60,544 nucleotides of DNA from an uncultured Collinsella sp. (GTDB taxonomy: Bacteria; Actinomycetota; Coriobacteriia; Coriobacteriales; Coriobacteriaceae), in the NCBI GenBank assembly GCA_900544645.1, contig UQWG01000005.1, positions 1 to 60,544 of the forward strand, read 5' to 3'. This document shows, one piece after another, positions 1 through 8,272 of the stretch. The first letter of the stretch is position 1. Every line of letters starts with the position of its first letter. The notes below the pieces were generated by a model. The model did not search any database and had not been told where the DNA came from. It saw only the letters and a program-made list of their open reading frames with translations. The position numbers and the translations under genes are program-made.

Positions 1-54
1 AGCACGCGGCTGTTAACCGCGCTGTTGTAGGTTCGAGTCCTACCCGGGGAGCCA
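1..54 (+). tRNA. tRNA-Asn (GTT), 5' end cut off by the window
   Basis: The sequence starts inside the D arm. The anticodon stem-loop with GTT, the variable loop, the T arm with GTTCGAGTCC, the 3' acceptor strand and an encoded CCA are all present. All 54 bases are identical to the corresponding part of the complete tRNA-Asn 34 bases downstream, so this is a tandem duplicate. Confidence 0.95.
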
Positions 55-63
55 GAATTTGTC

Positions 64-84
64 AGCCCATTCTGCTGGGCTTTT
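64..84 (+). terminator. short hairpin between the two tRNA-Asn genes
   Basis: AGCCCA (64-69) pairs with TGGGCT (76-81) around a 6-base loop and is followed by only a few T residues. It may be a weak terminator or a processing signal in a dicistronic tRNA transcript. The short stem and short T tract keep confidence low. Confidence 0.35.
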
Positions 85-88
85 AAAT

Positions 89-163
89 TCCTCGGTAGCT
101 CAATGGTAGAGCACGCGGCTGTTAACCGCGCTGTTGTAGGTTCGAGTCCTACCCGGGGAGCCA
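89..163 (+). tRNA. tRNA-Asn (GTT)
   Basis: Complete 75-base cloverleaf with encoded CCA (161-163). The acceptor strand TCCTCGG pairs with CCGGGGA (one T-G pair), G is the discriminator, and GTT sits in the anticodon loop, so it reads AAC/AAU. It is the second member of a tandem pair of identical genes. Confidence 0.97.
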
Positions 164-170
164 GGTTGTA

Positions 171-199
171 AAACCCGTCGCTTATGCGGCGGGTTTTTT
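171..199 (+). terminator. intrinsic terminator of the tRNA-Asn transcript
   Basis: AACCCGTCGC (172-181) pairs with GCGGCGGGTT (186-195) across a TTAT loop and runs into six T residues. It sits 8 bases after the tRNA CCA end. Confidence 0.9.
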
Positions 200-357
200 C
201 ATGCCGCGATCGCCTCGCGCGAACGTTGCCGTATCAACATTTCGTGTCGAGGATGTAATCCCGGGACCCACCACCTCAACATGGCGCGCTCGTTGTAGAA
301 TATTGCAATGATTGCTCCCACGAGATGGTGCCGCGAGCACCAGATAAGGAGATTCTT

Positions 358-714
358 GTGTCTGAGACCATTAACGGCAGCCTGAGCGTCTCGAACGACG
401 TTATTGCCGATATTGCCGGTTATGCCGCGATGACGTGCTATGGCGTCGTCGGTATGGCCGAACAACTCCAGGGCGCCGAGAGCGTGCGCCTGCTTGCCGG
501 CCAGCGCCTCCGCAAAGGCGTACTTGTCTCCGCCGACGAGAACGGCCTTACGGTCGATCTTCACGTCGTGCTCGAGAACGGCGTCAACATGAAGTCCGTC
601 TGCCACAATCTTTCGAGCTCCGTTGCCTTCACCCTGCAGGAAATCGCCCAGATCGATCCCGCCAGCCTTAAGATCGGCATTCACATCGACGCGCTCAAGA
701 GCCGTCTGAACTAG
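358..714 (+). CDS. Asp23/Gls24 family protein (YloU-like)
   Basis: A 118-residue Asp23/Gls24 (DUF322) protein with the typical pattern: an N-terminal INGSLSVSNDVIADIAGYAA segment, a GVVGMAEQL turn, and an alternating beta core (GVLVSADENGLTVDLHVVLE). Family members are small cell-envelope-associated proteins of poorly defined role. The GTG at 358 is chosen because AAGGAG (346-351) lies 6 bases upstream; a start at 325 would add an unsupported extension. It precedes the DhaL/FakA gene, the same order as yloU-yloV in Bacillus, so the two probably form the head of the operon that continues into recG. A second Asp23 protein lies at 46301-46663. Confidence 0.88.
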   Translation: MSETINGSLSVSNDVIADIAGYAAMTCYGVVGMAEQLQGAESVRLLAGQRLRKGVLVSADENGLTVDLHVVLENGVNMKSVCHNLSSSVAFTLQEIAQIDPASLKIGIHIDALKSRLN

Positions 715-741
715 CATCCGAAAACGGAGATTCAAATACCC

Positions 742-2403
742 ATGATTGCAAAGACCATTCGCACCTGTTTTCCGATCGCTGCGGCTGCCGTTTCCGACAA
801 GGCCGAGGAGATCAACAAGCTCAACGTCTTTCCCGTACCCGACGGCGATACCGGCACCAACATGTCGCTCACGCTCGCCTCGGTGACCAAGGAGCTTTCC
901 GCCCTTCCCGCCGATGCCGATATGGAGGCCATCGCAGGCGCCATCACTCACGGCTCCCTGATGGGTGCCCGCGGCAACTCCGGCGTCATCACCTCGCAGA
1001 TCCTGCGCGGTGTTGCCGAGGGTCTCGTTTCTGCCGATGAGCCCATCACGTCCGCCAACATCGCCTTCGCCTTCCGTCGCGCCGTCAAGGTCGCCTTCCA
1101 GGCCGTTCGTAAGCCCATCGAGGGCACGATCCTCACGGTGCTGCGCGATGTCTCGACCAAGGCTGACGAGTGCGAAAAGAAGAAGTTCTCGGCCGAGGAC
1201 GCGCTCGATGCCATCGTCGTCGAGGCCTATCAGTCTGTCGCCCGCACACCCGATCTGTTGCCCGTTCTGAAGGAGAACGGCGTGGTCGACTCCGGCGCCT
1301 TTGGCTTTGCCATCTTCCTGGAGAACTTTGTTGCCGCTGCGCTCGGCCGCAGCACCGTTGTCGAGGATTTCTCCGCCACGTTTGATTCCGCCGGCTCTGC
1401 CCGCGACGCCGCTCTTGGCCGCGTTGAGATCGAGGCTAACGACGACTGGGAGGGCTCGGAGTTCCGTTACTGCAACGAGTTCCTTTTTAAGGCCGACGCC
1501 CCGTTTGACGAGGACGAGTGCCTTAAGTTCCTGGGCTCCATGGGCGACTGTGAGCTGCTCGTGGGCGCCTACCCCGATTACAAGATCCATGTGCACTCCA
1601 ACACCCCCAACCTGGTGCTCGAGCACATGCTGCAGCTTGGTCAGATTTACGAGGTCTTTATCCACAACATGGAGATGGAGGCCCACGACCGTACCGCTAA
1701 GATTCACGAGGACCAGGAGAAGGCCGCCGAGCCCGCCAAGGCGCTGGGCTTTGTCGCCGTTGCCGCCGGTTCTGGCGAGGCCGACATCCTCAAGTCCCTC
1801 GGCGTCGACGTGATCGTGTCGGGTGGCCAGACCATGAACCCCTCGACTGCAGACCTGCTGGGCGCGGTGGACCAGGTCAACGCGACCTCAGTCATTATTC
1901 TGCCCAACAACGGTAACATCCGCATGGCTGCCGAGGCTGCCGCTTCTGCCTGCACCGACAAGAAGGTTGCCGTCGTTCCCACCAAGACCGTTCCGCAGGC
2001 CTTCTCCGCGCTGTTCGCGGTCCTGCCCGATTCCGAGCTCGAGGATGCCGTTGCCGCTATGGTCGACGCCATCAGCGAGGTCCGCGATGGCGAGGTCACC
2101 CGCGCCGTGCGCGACTCCAGCGCTTCCGACGGCTCGCCGATTCACTCCGGTGATGTCATGGGCATCATTGCCGGCTCCATCGACGTGGTCGGCTCCGACG
2201 TGAAGCAGGTCACGCTCGATTGCATCAACCGCATGCAGGAGGAAGAGGAGGGCGACGCGCTGACGATTCTTGCCGGCGAGGAGCTGTCCGATGAGGCCTT
2301 CCAGGAGATCGTCGACGCCATCGAGGAGGCTCAGCCCGACCTGGAGGTCGACGCCCATCGTGGCGAGCAGCCGCTCTATCCCGTGATCTTCTCGATAGAG
2401 TAG
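742..2403 (+). CDS. fakA: DhaL-domain fatty acid kinase-like protein (FakA/YloV)
   Basis: A 553-residue protein of FakA/YloV size. The N-terminal DhaL (DAK phosphatase-like) domain contains LNVFPVPDGDTGTNM (residues 27-41), whose Asp34 and Asp36 are in the position of the Mg-ATP ligands, and a GARGNSGVITSQILRG loop near residues 74-90. The C-terminal half matches the FakA middle and C-terminal domains. Known FakA proteins phosphorylate fatty acids bound to a FakB (DegV-family) carrier, feeding acyl-phosphate to PlsY; plsX, acting in the same phospholipid pathway, lies 5 kb downstream. No fakB is in the window. The gene lies 27 bases after the Asp23 gene and 10 bases before recG. Fatty-acid kinase activity is inferred from the family. 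Confidence 0.88.
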   Translation: MIAKTIRTCFPIAAAAVSDKAEEINKLNVFPVPDGDTGTNMSLTLASVTKELSALPADADMEAIAGAITHGSLMGARGNSGVITSQILRGVAEGLVSADEPITSANIAFAFRRAVKVAFQAVRKPIEGTILTVLRDVSTKADECEKKKFSAEDALDAIVVEAYQSVARTPDLLPVLKENGVVDSGAFGFAIFLENFVAAALGRSTVVEDFSATFDSAGSARDAALGRVEIEANDDWEGSEFRYCNEFLFKADAPFDEDECLKFLGSMGDCELLVGAYPDYKIHVHSNTPNLVLEHMLQLGQIYEVFIHNMEMEAHDRTAKIHEDQEKAAEPAKALGFVAVAAGSGEADILKSLGVDVIVSGGQTMNPSTADLLGAVDQVNATSVIILPNNGNIRMAAEAAASACTDKKVAVVPTKTVPQAFSALFAVLPDSELEDAVAAMVDAISEVRDGEVTRAVRDSSASDGSPIHSGDVMGIIAGSIDVVGSDVKQVTLDCINRMQEEEEGDALTILAGEELSDEAFQEIVDAIEEAQPDLEVDAHRGEQPLYPVIFSIE

Positions 2404-2413
2404 GCAACTGCCC

Positions 2414-4591
2414 ATGTCCGAGCTGTGCTCCGTGCCGCGCGTCTCGGAGCGCTTTGCCCAGAGCAATGCGCTCGACGAGGATGTCGCGCGACTCAAATAT
2501 GTTTCGGGTAAACGTGAGGAGGCCCTTCGCCGTCTGGGAATTCGGACGGTGGGGGACCTCCTTCTCCATATTCCTCATCGATACCTCGACTTTACCCGTT
2601 CGTGGTCCATCGAGATGGCGCCCATCGGCACTGTGTGCACCATCATCGCCACGGTCGACCGCATCGTCCAAAAGCAGCCGCGTCCGCGTATGCAGGTGAC
2701 CGAGGTCTCGCTTGTTGACGAGACGGGCGTGCTGCAGCTCGCCTTTTTCCGCCAGCCCTGGATTGCCCAGCAGCTTAAGCAGGGCGACCGCTTGGCCGTG
2801 ATGGGCAAGGTCGAGTTTGCCTACGGCTTTAAGCAGATGGCCTCGCCGCACTTTGAAAAGCTCGAGGACGGGCGTGCCGCAGGCACCATCCTGCCGGTCC
2901 ATTACGTGAGTGATGGCGTGAGCCAGGCGTGGATGCGCCGCATCGTAAGCGGCGCGCTCGAGGTCGTCGGCAATCCCTTTGATCCTATTCCTGCACGCTT
3001 GCGCGTCAAGCGCCGCCTGATGAGCAATGCCCGCGCACTGCGCTCAATCCATTTTCCATCGAGTATGGTCGAGCGCGACATCGCACGCCGGCGTCTTGCC
3101 TACGAGGAGTGCCTCTACCTGCAGCTGGCGCTGCGTCTGCGCAACGACGGTGGCCTGGTCGATGTGGTGCCCTATGCCCACACCGCGGGCGAGCATCTGG
3201 GCGCACTTAAACAGGCCCTTCCGTTTTCGCTGAGCGACGAGCAGGAGGCCGCATTCCAAGACATTCTGCACGACATGTGCGATGGCGGGCGCGTTATGAA
3301 CCGCCTGCTGCTGGGCGATGTCGGTACCGGTAAGACCGCCGTTGCCGCTTGCGCGCTGGCTGTGGCTGCCGATAGCGGTACGCAGGCCTGCGTTATGGCG
3401 CCCACGGGCGTTCTGGCGCGCCAATATGCCGATAAGACCGGCCCTCTGCTCTCGCAGGCCGGCATGTCCTGGGCGCTTCTGACGGGTGCCACGCCGGCCT
3501 CAGAGCGCGAGCAGATCCATGCCCAGCTGGAATCGGGCGAGCTTGATGTGCTCTTTGGCACCCACGCGGTCCTTTCGGATGACGTTACGTTCAAGCATCT
3601 GTCGCTCGTGGTCATCGATGAGCAGCACCGGTTTGGCGTCGGCCAACGCAACGCCCTGCGCGCGAAGGGCCCCGGTGCCGATCTGCTCGTTATGACGGCA
3701 ACGCCCATCCCGCGTACGCTGGCGCTTTCGGTCTACGGCGATCTGGATACGAGCATCATCCGCCACCGGCCTGTTCCGGGTGCCGGTGTGACGACGTGTG
3801 TTCTCACCGAGTCGAGCCGTGACCTCGCCTATGGAGCCATCCGCGAGGCGCATGACAAGGGTCAGCAGGCCTACGTGATTTGCCCGCTCGTGGAGCCGAG
3901 TGACTCGGCCGATGAGCTTGAAGACGTGCCCGGTATCGCCCGCGACGACGAGGGCCGCGTGACCGTGCCTGTGCCGCTGCACGATACGGCGACCGAGCTC
4001 GATCGCCTGCGTCTGGCGTTGCCGGGTCTTGCCATCGAGCGCCTTCACGGCCGTATGCCAGCGGGGGAGAAGGATCGCGTGATCGACGCCTTCAAGCGTG
4101 GCGAGATTGACGTGCTCGTCTCGACTACGGTGGTCGAGGTGGGCGTCGACGTGCCCAACGCCACCGTCATGGTCATCGAGAACGGTGAGCGGTTTGGCTT
4201 GGCGGCGCTGCATCAGCTACGCGGTCGCGTGGGCCGCGGCAGCGTGTCGGGCACGTGCCTGGTCATGACGCACTCCAAGGGCAATGGCGGCGCCTCGGCG
4301 GCACAAGACCGTCTCCAGTCGCTCGAAAAGACCTCGGATGGTTTTACGCTTGCCCAGATGGACCTGCGTCTGCGTCACGAGGGCGAAATCCTGGGGTACC
4401 GTCAGCACGGTGGCGTGACCTTGCGCTTTGTGGACCTGGATGCCGATGAGGACCTTATCGAATGGGCCCATTTGGACGCGGTCGAGCTCTTGCGGTATGC
4501 TTGCAACCTTGACTCTGTGGCGACGCGTCCCTTGCGCGAGGCGGTCGCCATGCGTTATCGACATATCTTTAAGGAGGTCAGCGGAGGATGA
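2414..4591 (+). CDS. recG: ATP-dependent DNA helicase RecG
   Basis: A 725-residue superfamily 2 helicase that regresses and branch-migrates stalled replication forks. The N-terminal part carries the wedge/OB region (VGDLLLHIPHRYLDFTRSW at about residues 46-64, family start of the DNA-binding domain). Walker A LLGDVGTGKTAVA lies near residue 300, the DEQH box (VVIDEQHRFGVGQR) near 400, motif III TATPIPRT near 430, and motif VI QLRGRVGRG near 605. Length is normal for RecG. Its stop overlaps the rsmD start (ATGA at 4588), indicating translational coupling. Confidence 0.97.
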   Translation: MSELCSVPRVSERFAQSNALDEDVARLKYVSGKREEALRRLGIRTVGDLLLHIPHRYLDFTRSWSIEMAPIGTVCTIIATVDRIVQKQPRPRMQVTEVSLVDETGVLQLAFFRQPWIAQQLKQGDRLAVMGKVEFAYGFKQMASPHFEKLEDGRAAGTILPVHYVSDGVSQAWMRRIVSGALEVVGNPFDPIPARLRVKRRLMSNARALRSIHFPSSMVERDIARRRLAYEECLYLQLALRLRNDGGLVDVVPYAHTAGEHLGALKQALPFSLSDEQEAAFQDILHDMCDGGRVMNRLLLGDVGTGKTAVAACALAVAADSGTQACVMAPTGVLARQYADKTGPLLSQAGMSWALLTGATPASEREQIHAQLESGELDVLFGTHAVLSDDVTFKHLSLVVIDEQHRFGVGQRNALRAKGPGADLLVMTATPIPRTLALSVYGDLDTSIIRHRPVPGAGVTTCVLTESSRDLAYGAIREAHDKGQQAYVICPLVEPSDSADELEDVPGIARDDEGRVTVPVPLHDTATELDRLRLALPGLAIERLHGRMPAGEKDRVIDAFKRGEIDVLVSTTVVEVGVDVPNATVMVIENGERFGLAALHQLRGRVGRGSVSGTCLVMTHSKGNGGASAAQDRLQSLEKTSDGFTLAQMDLRLRHEGEILGYRQHGGVTLRFVDLDADEDLIEWAHLDAVELLRYACNLDSVATRPLREAVAMRYRHIFKEVSGG

Positions 4592-5244
4592 GAATCATCG
4601 GCGGCGAATGGCGCGGTCGTAAGATCGAGGAGCCCCGTGGTCGCGATGTCACCCGCCCCACGACTGATCGCGTGCGCGAGGCGTGCGCATCTATGGTCAT
4701 GTCGGCATTCGATTTCGATTTGGACGAGGTTCGTGTGCTGGACGCCTTTGGCGGCTCCGGTGCCTTAGGGTTAGAGATGCTCTCTCGTGGGGCCCGCTCG
4801 CTCACGACGTTTGAGATCGATCGCAACGCCGCGCGGCTCATTACCATGAATATCGAGTCGCTCTGCCGTGACCGTGCGCGTTGGCGTGTGGTCACGGGCG
4901 ACATGCTGGCAAGTGCCTCGCGCGGTCGTGTACCGGGCGGCCCCTTTGATTTGGTCCTGCTCGACCCGCCCTATGCTTTTGGTGCCGAGCCGGTCGAGGA
5001 AATGCTGCAGAACCTGGCTCAGCAGGGTCTGCTTGCGCCTGGCGCTTATGCCCTGTTTGAGCATGCCTCCGCCGATGCGGGCGCGCATCCGGCAGGCTTT
5101 GAGACTGTACGTGAGAAGCGCTACGGCATTACGTCGGTCGACCTGCTTCGTTGGGTCGGCGATGACGACGGTGAGGACGATAGTGCCGTCACCGATGCCG
5201 ATAACAACGATGCCACGACGTTTCAGGAGGACGCCCATGAATGA
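4588..5244 (+). CDS. rsmD: 16S rRNA (guanine-N2)-methyltransferase RsmD
   Basis: A 218-residue class I SAM methyltransferase of the RsmD family, which methylates G966 of 16S rRNA. The family N-terminus MRIIGGEWRGRKI and a PTTDRVREA segment are present, then SAM motif I DAFGGSGALGLEMLSRGA (about residues 51-68) and the catalytic N-methyltransferase motif LLDPPY (about residues 126-131). The last 25 residues are an acidic tail beyond the usual end. It overlaps recG by 4 bases and the next gene, coaD, by 8, so the three are co-translated. The rsmD-coaD pairing is widespread in bacteria. Confidence 0.95.
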   Translation: MRIIGGEWRGRKIEEPRGRDVTRPTTDRVREACASMVMSAFDFDLDEVRVLDAFGGSGALGLEMLSRGARSLTTFEIDRNAARLITMNIESLCRDRARWRVVTGDMLASASRGRVPGGPFDLVLLDPPYAFGAEPVEEMLQNLAQQGLLAPGAYALFEHASADAGAHPAGFETVREKRYGITSVDLLRWVGDDDGEDDSAVTDADNNDATTFQEDAHE

Positions 5245-5734
5245 CACCATCAACCGCGTGATCGTCCCGGGCACCTTCGATCCCATCACGTTTGGCCATA
5301 TCGATGTGATCCGCCGCGCCCGCCGCATCTTTCCCAGTGTGATCGTCGCTGTTGCAGAGTCGCAGGGTAAAAACGGTGTGGGCACCACGTTTATGCTCGA
5401 TGAGCGCGTGGCGCTGGCCCGCGAGGCGCTCGGTAATATCGACGGCGTCGAAGTCCTGCCCTTTACCGGCCTCTTGGTCGACTTCGCTCGTGAGCAGGGG
5501 GCGGGGGCCGTGGTCAAGGGCCTGCGCGCCATGACCGACTTTGAGTATGAGCTGCAGCAGGCCGACCTCAATTATCGCTTGGATAGCGAGCTGGAGTCCA
5601 TCTTTGTCATGAGTGCTCCGCAGTACGGTTACATCTCGAGCTCGGTCGTTCGCCAGATCGCCTCGCTCGGCAGCGATGTATCGACGTTTGTGCCGCCCAA
5701 CGTGGTCGAAGCGCTCAGACATCGCTTTTCGTGA
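5237..5734 (+). CDS. coaD: phosphopantetheine adenylyltransferase CoaD
   Basis: A 165-residue nucleotidyltransferase that converts 4'-phosphopantetheine and ATP to dephospho-CoA, the penultimate step of CoA synthesis. Seen: the VPGTFDPITFGHIDVI segment with the T/HxGH-type motif (GHID at about residues 20-23), the GLRAMTDFEYE loop and the C-terminal ISSSVVRQIASLG motif. The start at 5237 follows CAGGAGG (5224-5230). The long upstream reading frame over rsmD is a shadow. It sits in the recG-rsmD-coaD unit and supplies the cofactor attached to ACP, whose gene lies 2.6 kb downstream. Confidence 0.96.
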   Translation: MNDTINRVIVPGTFDPITFGHIDVIRRARRIFPSVIVAVAESQGKNGVGTTFMLDERVALAREALGNIDGVEVLPFTGLLVDFAREQGAGAVVKGLRAMTDFEYELQQADLNYRLDSELESIFVMSAPQYGYISSSVVRQIASLGSDVSTFVPPNVVEALRHRFS

Positions 5735-5758
5735 CGTTTTTTATTGCCTGGTGGCATG

Positions 5759-5767
5759 TGGTAAACT
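5759..5767 (+). promoter_or_regulatory. possible extended -10 element before the sepIVA-like gene
   Basis: TGGTAAACT resembles an extended -10 (TGN followed by TAAACT), 36 bases before the ATG at 5803. No -35 hexamer with normal spacing is visible. The identical TGGTAAACT occurs at the fru promoter (51825-51833). Confidence 0.35.
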
Positions 5768-5802
5768 AGCACGATGATATGTTACCTATGAAAGGAGACC
5801 GG

Positions 5803-6300
5803 ATGCCGGGCGAGAATTTTCCTGGCGATAGGATCGTCAGCTTGGTCGATGAGCTCGAAGGGCTGATCGAGGAAGCCAAGCCGCCTTTCGGCAAGAACGC
5901 TCAGTTCAAGGTCATCGACGCCGACGTGTTCTTCAATATCCTCGACGAGATCCGCATGAGCTATCCCGAGGAGTGGCAGAAGTCCCGCCGTATCCTTAAG
6001 GAGCGCGAGGAGCTTATGGCTTCCGCCGCCGCTCAGGCTGATTCCATCATCGCCGACGCTCAGCAGCAGGCCCTCACCATTGCCGGTGAGCAGGAGATCG
6101 TCCGCCTTGCGCAGCAGCAGGCCGACGACATCCGCGATCGTGCCCAGCAGTACGAGCGCGAGACGCGTTATGCTGCCGAGGACTACGCGGAGCAGGTCTT
6201 TACGCACCTGGAGGAGAACCTCAAGAGCCTGACTGGCACCGTTACCCGTTGCCGTCAGCAGCTCAACGAGGGTGCCGCCCAACAGAATGGTCAGTGGTAA
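5803..6300 (+). CDS. SepIVA/DivIVA-like coiled-coil protein
   Basis: A 165-residue protein with a short N-terminal segment (GDRIVSLVDELEGLIEEAKP), a central DADVFFNILDEIRMSYPEEW block, and a long Glu/Gln/Ala-rich helix (about residues 60-155) predicted to be coiled coil. No signal peptide or membrane segment is seen. ATG 5803 is used because AAAGGAG (5791-5797) precedes it by 5 bases. The N-terminal pattern and the position directly before yceD match the mycobacterial septation factor SepIVA (Rv2927c-Rv2926c-rnc-smc-ftsY order). Such proteins are sometimes mislabelled as ATP synthase subunit b. A role in division or polar growth is inferred from that synteny only. Confidence 0.7.
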   Translation: MPGENFPGDRIVSLVDELEGLIEEAKPPFGKNAQFKVIDADVFFNILDEIRMSYPEEWQKSRRILKEREELMASAAAQADSIIADAQQQALTIAGEQEIVRLAQQQADDIRDRAQQYERETRYAAEDYAEQVFTHLEENLKSLTGTVTRCRQQLNEGAAQQNGQW

Positions 6301-6854
6301 TGGCTGAGTTTCCGAGCGTTACCGTCGATCTTTCCGAGCAGCTCGAGTTTCCTGGAGATTCGTATCCGCTGACCGGTAAGGTCGATGTCGCCACCTACAC
6401 GGTGGGCGAGAAGGAGTACCAGCTTCAGGACGGCATCGACTACGACGTTGTCTTTACCAATGCCGGTACCGGTGTCTTGCTCACGGGCATGGTCCGCGCG
6501 CACGCCACCGGCGAGTGCGACCGTTGCCTGGAGCCCGCCTCGTTTGATATCGCCGGCGAGATCGAGGAGTTCTACCTCTTTGAGGAGCCCGAGGATCCCG
6601 AGGCCTACGAGGACGGCTACGAGCTCCTGTGTGAGGACCGCATCGTCGATCTGGGTGAGCCCATCAACGACGCGGTCGTCATGGACACGCCGTTTGTGGT
6701 GCTCTGCAAGCCCGATTGCCGCGGTCTGTGCCCCACATGCGGTTGCAATCTCAACGTCGAGCAATGCGATTGCGCCGCCCAGGCAGAGGCAGAATGGGCC
6801 GCTGCCACGGAAAATCCATTTGCAGCATTGAAGAATCTCAAGCTTGATGAGTAA
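6300..6854 (+). CDS. YceD/DUF177 family protein
   Basis: A 184-residue DUF177 (YceD) protein. The family pattern is clear: a VRAHATGECDRCLEP segment with CxxC (about residues 62-76), the acidic middle, VDLGEPINDAVVMDTPFVVLC, and the C-terminal Cys cluster CRGLCPTCGCNL. In many bacteria yceD lies immediately before rpmF and is implicated in 23S rRNA or L32-related maturation; plant homologues affect 23S rRNA. The start is ATG 6300, sharing one base with the stop of the previous gene (TAATG), so the pair is translationally coupled. The longer frame from 6249 runs back into the upstream gene. Confidence 0.9.
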   Translation: MAEFPSVTVDLSEQLEFPGDSYPLTGKVDVATYTVGEKEYQLQDGIDYDVVFTNAGTGVLLTGMVRAHATGECDRCLEPASFDIAGEIEEFYLFEEPEDPEAYEDGYELLCEDRIVDLGEPINDAVVMDTPFVVLCKPDCRGLCPTCGCNLNVEQCDCAAQAEAEWAAATENPFAALKNLKLDE

Positions 6855-6859
6855 AACTG

Positions 6860-6868
6860 TGGTAGTAT
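6860..6868 (+). promoter_or_regulatory. possible extended -10 before rpmF
   Basis: TGGTAGTAT has the TGN-TAnnnT form of an extended -10 and lies 51 bases before the rpmF start. No convincing -35 was found. Confidence 0.3.
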
Positions 6869-6918
6869 CGCTACTTGCGCGTAATCGCCACACTGGATAG
6901 TTCATAAGGAAGGTCACT

Positions 6919-7098
6919 ATGCCCGTACCTAAACAAAAGCAGGGTCGTATCCGCACTCACACCCGTCGTTCCGCCAACATGAAGATCTCGGCTGCGGCTC
7001 AGTCCACGTGCCCCCGTTGCGGCGCTGTCAAGCTTCCGCACCACGTGTGCCCCAGCTGCGGTTTCTACAAGGACCGCGAGGTTATCGTTACCGAGTAA
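6919..7098 (+). CDS. rpmF: 50S ribosomal protein L32
   Basis: A 59-residue L32: it starts MPVPKQKQGRIRTHTRRS and carries two CxxC pairs (CPRC and CPSC) of the zinc-binding type, so this is a C+ paralogue. GGAAGG (6908-6913) lies 5 bases before the ATG. The yceD-rpmF-plsX order is the classic bacterial arrangement linking ribosome assembly to phospholipid synthesis. Confidence 0.97.
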   Translation: MPVPKQKQGRIRTHTRRSANMKISAAAQSTCPRCGAVKLPHHVCPSCGFYKDREVIVTE

Positions 7099-7138
7099 CG
7101 GTATACTCTGGATGCGATGCCGTTCCAAATGGAACCAC

Positions 7139-7168
7139 AATGGCCGGCTCAATGAGTCGGCCATTTTT
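7139..7168 (+). terminator. intrinsic terminator or attenuator between rpmF and plsX
   Basis: AATGGCCGGCTC (7139-7150) pairs with GAGTCGGCCATT (7154-7165) around AAT, with one G-T pair, followed by TTT. It lies within the rpmF-plsX gap, so it should separate L32 expression from plsX or set their ratio. Confidence 0.8.
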
Positions 7169-7185
7169 GTATAAGGAGCATGTAT

Positions 7186-8205
7186 ATGAGTAACGTTCGC
7201 GTTTGTGTAGACGTTGTGGGCGGAGACGAGAAACCTCAGGTTGTTCTCGATGGTATCGAGGCTGCACTTGCCGCCGATCCCGATATCGAGGTCTTGGCAG
7301 CTGGCCCCGCCGAAATCGTCAATCCCTTTGCCGCTTCCCATGCACGTGTTGAGGCCCTTGAGGCACCTGACGTTATCGCCATGGATGACGATCCCATTCG
7401 CGCCGTGATGACCAAACGCAAGTCGTCGATCGTGCTGTCGTGTCGCGCCATCAAGAAGGGTAATGCGGACGCGTTCTTCTCTGCCGGCTCCACCGGCGCC
7501 ATGACCGCCGCCGCCACCGCCTATGTGACGCCGTTTAGGTATCAGGCCGAAGGCAAGAAGCAGCCGGTGCGCCCCTGTCTGACCAATGCGCTGCCCAATC
7601 GCGCCGGCGGTCTGACGGTGCTGTGCGATATGGGCGCCAACCCCGATGTCGAGGTTGACGATATGGTACGTTTTGCCCAGATGGGTAGCGCCTATGCCCG
7701 CGTCGTCCTGGGCATCGAGCATCCCCGCGTGGGCCTGCTTGCCAACGGCACCGAGGACGAGAAGGGCTCCAACTTTACCAAGGCCTGCTTCCCGGCCATG
7801 AAAGCCGCCGTTCCCGGCTTTGTTGGTAACTGCGAGGGAACGGACATCACCTCAGGTAACTTCGATGTCGTCGTTGCCGATGGCATGTCGGGCAATATTG
7901 CGCTCAAGGCCACCGAGGGCGCTGCCAAGTTTTTACTGCAGGAGCTCAAGGGCGCCTTTATGTCTTCGCTCGGCACCAAGATTGCCGCGCTGCTCATCAA
8001 AAAGCAGATGCGCGAGATTAAAGCCAAGCTTTCGGGCGACGCCAAGGGCGGCGCGATTCTTTTGGGCCTGCGCGGCGTGGTCCTGATCGGCCATGGCGCC
8101 ACCTCGGTCGAGGCTGTTAGAAACGGTACGCTCGCGGCGGCCGAAGCCGTGCGCGCCGGGCTGGTCGAGAATGTCGCCAACTCTATGGACGGTATCGTTT
8201 TATAA
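7186..8205 (+). CDS. plsX: phosphate acyltransferase PlsX
   Basis: A 339-residue PlsX, which makes acyl-phosphate from acyl-ACP for PlsY in phosphatidic acid synthesis. Seen: an N-terminal VCVDVVGGDEKPQVVLDGI variant of the family start, IKKGNADAFFSAGSTGAMTA (about residues 92-111), the LCDMGANPDVEV segment and the C-terminal GLRGVVLIGHGATS motif. The start at 7186 has AAGGAG (7173-7178) 7 bases upstream; the ATG at 7180 would be only 1 base away. With the FakA-like gene upstream and acpP downstream, this region holds both routes to acyl-phosphate. Confidence 0.95.
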   Translation: MSNVRVCVDVVGGDEKPQVVLDGIEAALAADPDIEVLAAGPAEIVNPFAASHARVEALEAPDVIAMDDDPIRAVMTKRKSSIVLSCRAIKKGNADAFFSAGSTGAMTAAATAYVTPFRYQAEGKKQPVRPCLTNALPNRAGGLTVLCDMGANPDVEVDDMVRFAQMGSAYARVVLGIEHPRVGLLANGTEDEKGSNFTKACFPAMKAAVPGFVGNCEGTDITSGNFDVVVADGMSGNIALKATEGAAKFLLQELKGAFMSSLGTKIAALLIKKQMREIKAKLSGDAKGGAILLGLRGVVLIGHGATSVEAVRNGTLAAAEAVRAGLVENVANSMDGIVL

Positions 8206-8272
8206 GAGCGAGTAAGAGTGCTGTTATGTGCTTCGCGGCGCACGTCGTGGGGTAGAATCAGAACCGTGTCTT

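Noticed and set aside
199..1707. 502-residue - strand open frame over the Asp23 and FakA genes
   Set aside because: Antisense to two recognisable genes; no domain and no ribosome site. The long - strand frames over ftsH (20748-22724), the PTS gene (51895-54006) and ptsI (54920-56704) were rejected for the same reason.
5744..5767. TTGCCT as the -35 of the sepIVA-like gene promoter
   Set aside because: The spacing to TAAACT is only 12 bases.
7122..7135. GTTCC-AAAT-GGAAC mini hairpin after rpmF
   Set aside because: Five pairs only, just before the real terminator; too short to annotate.
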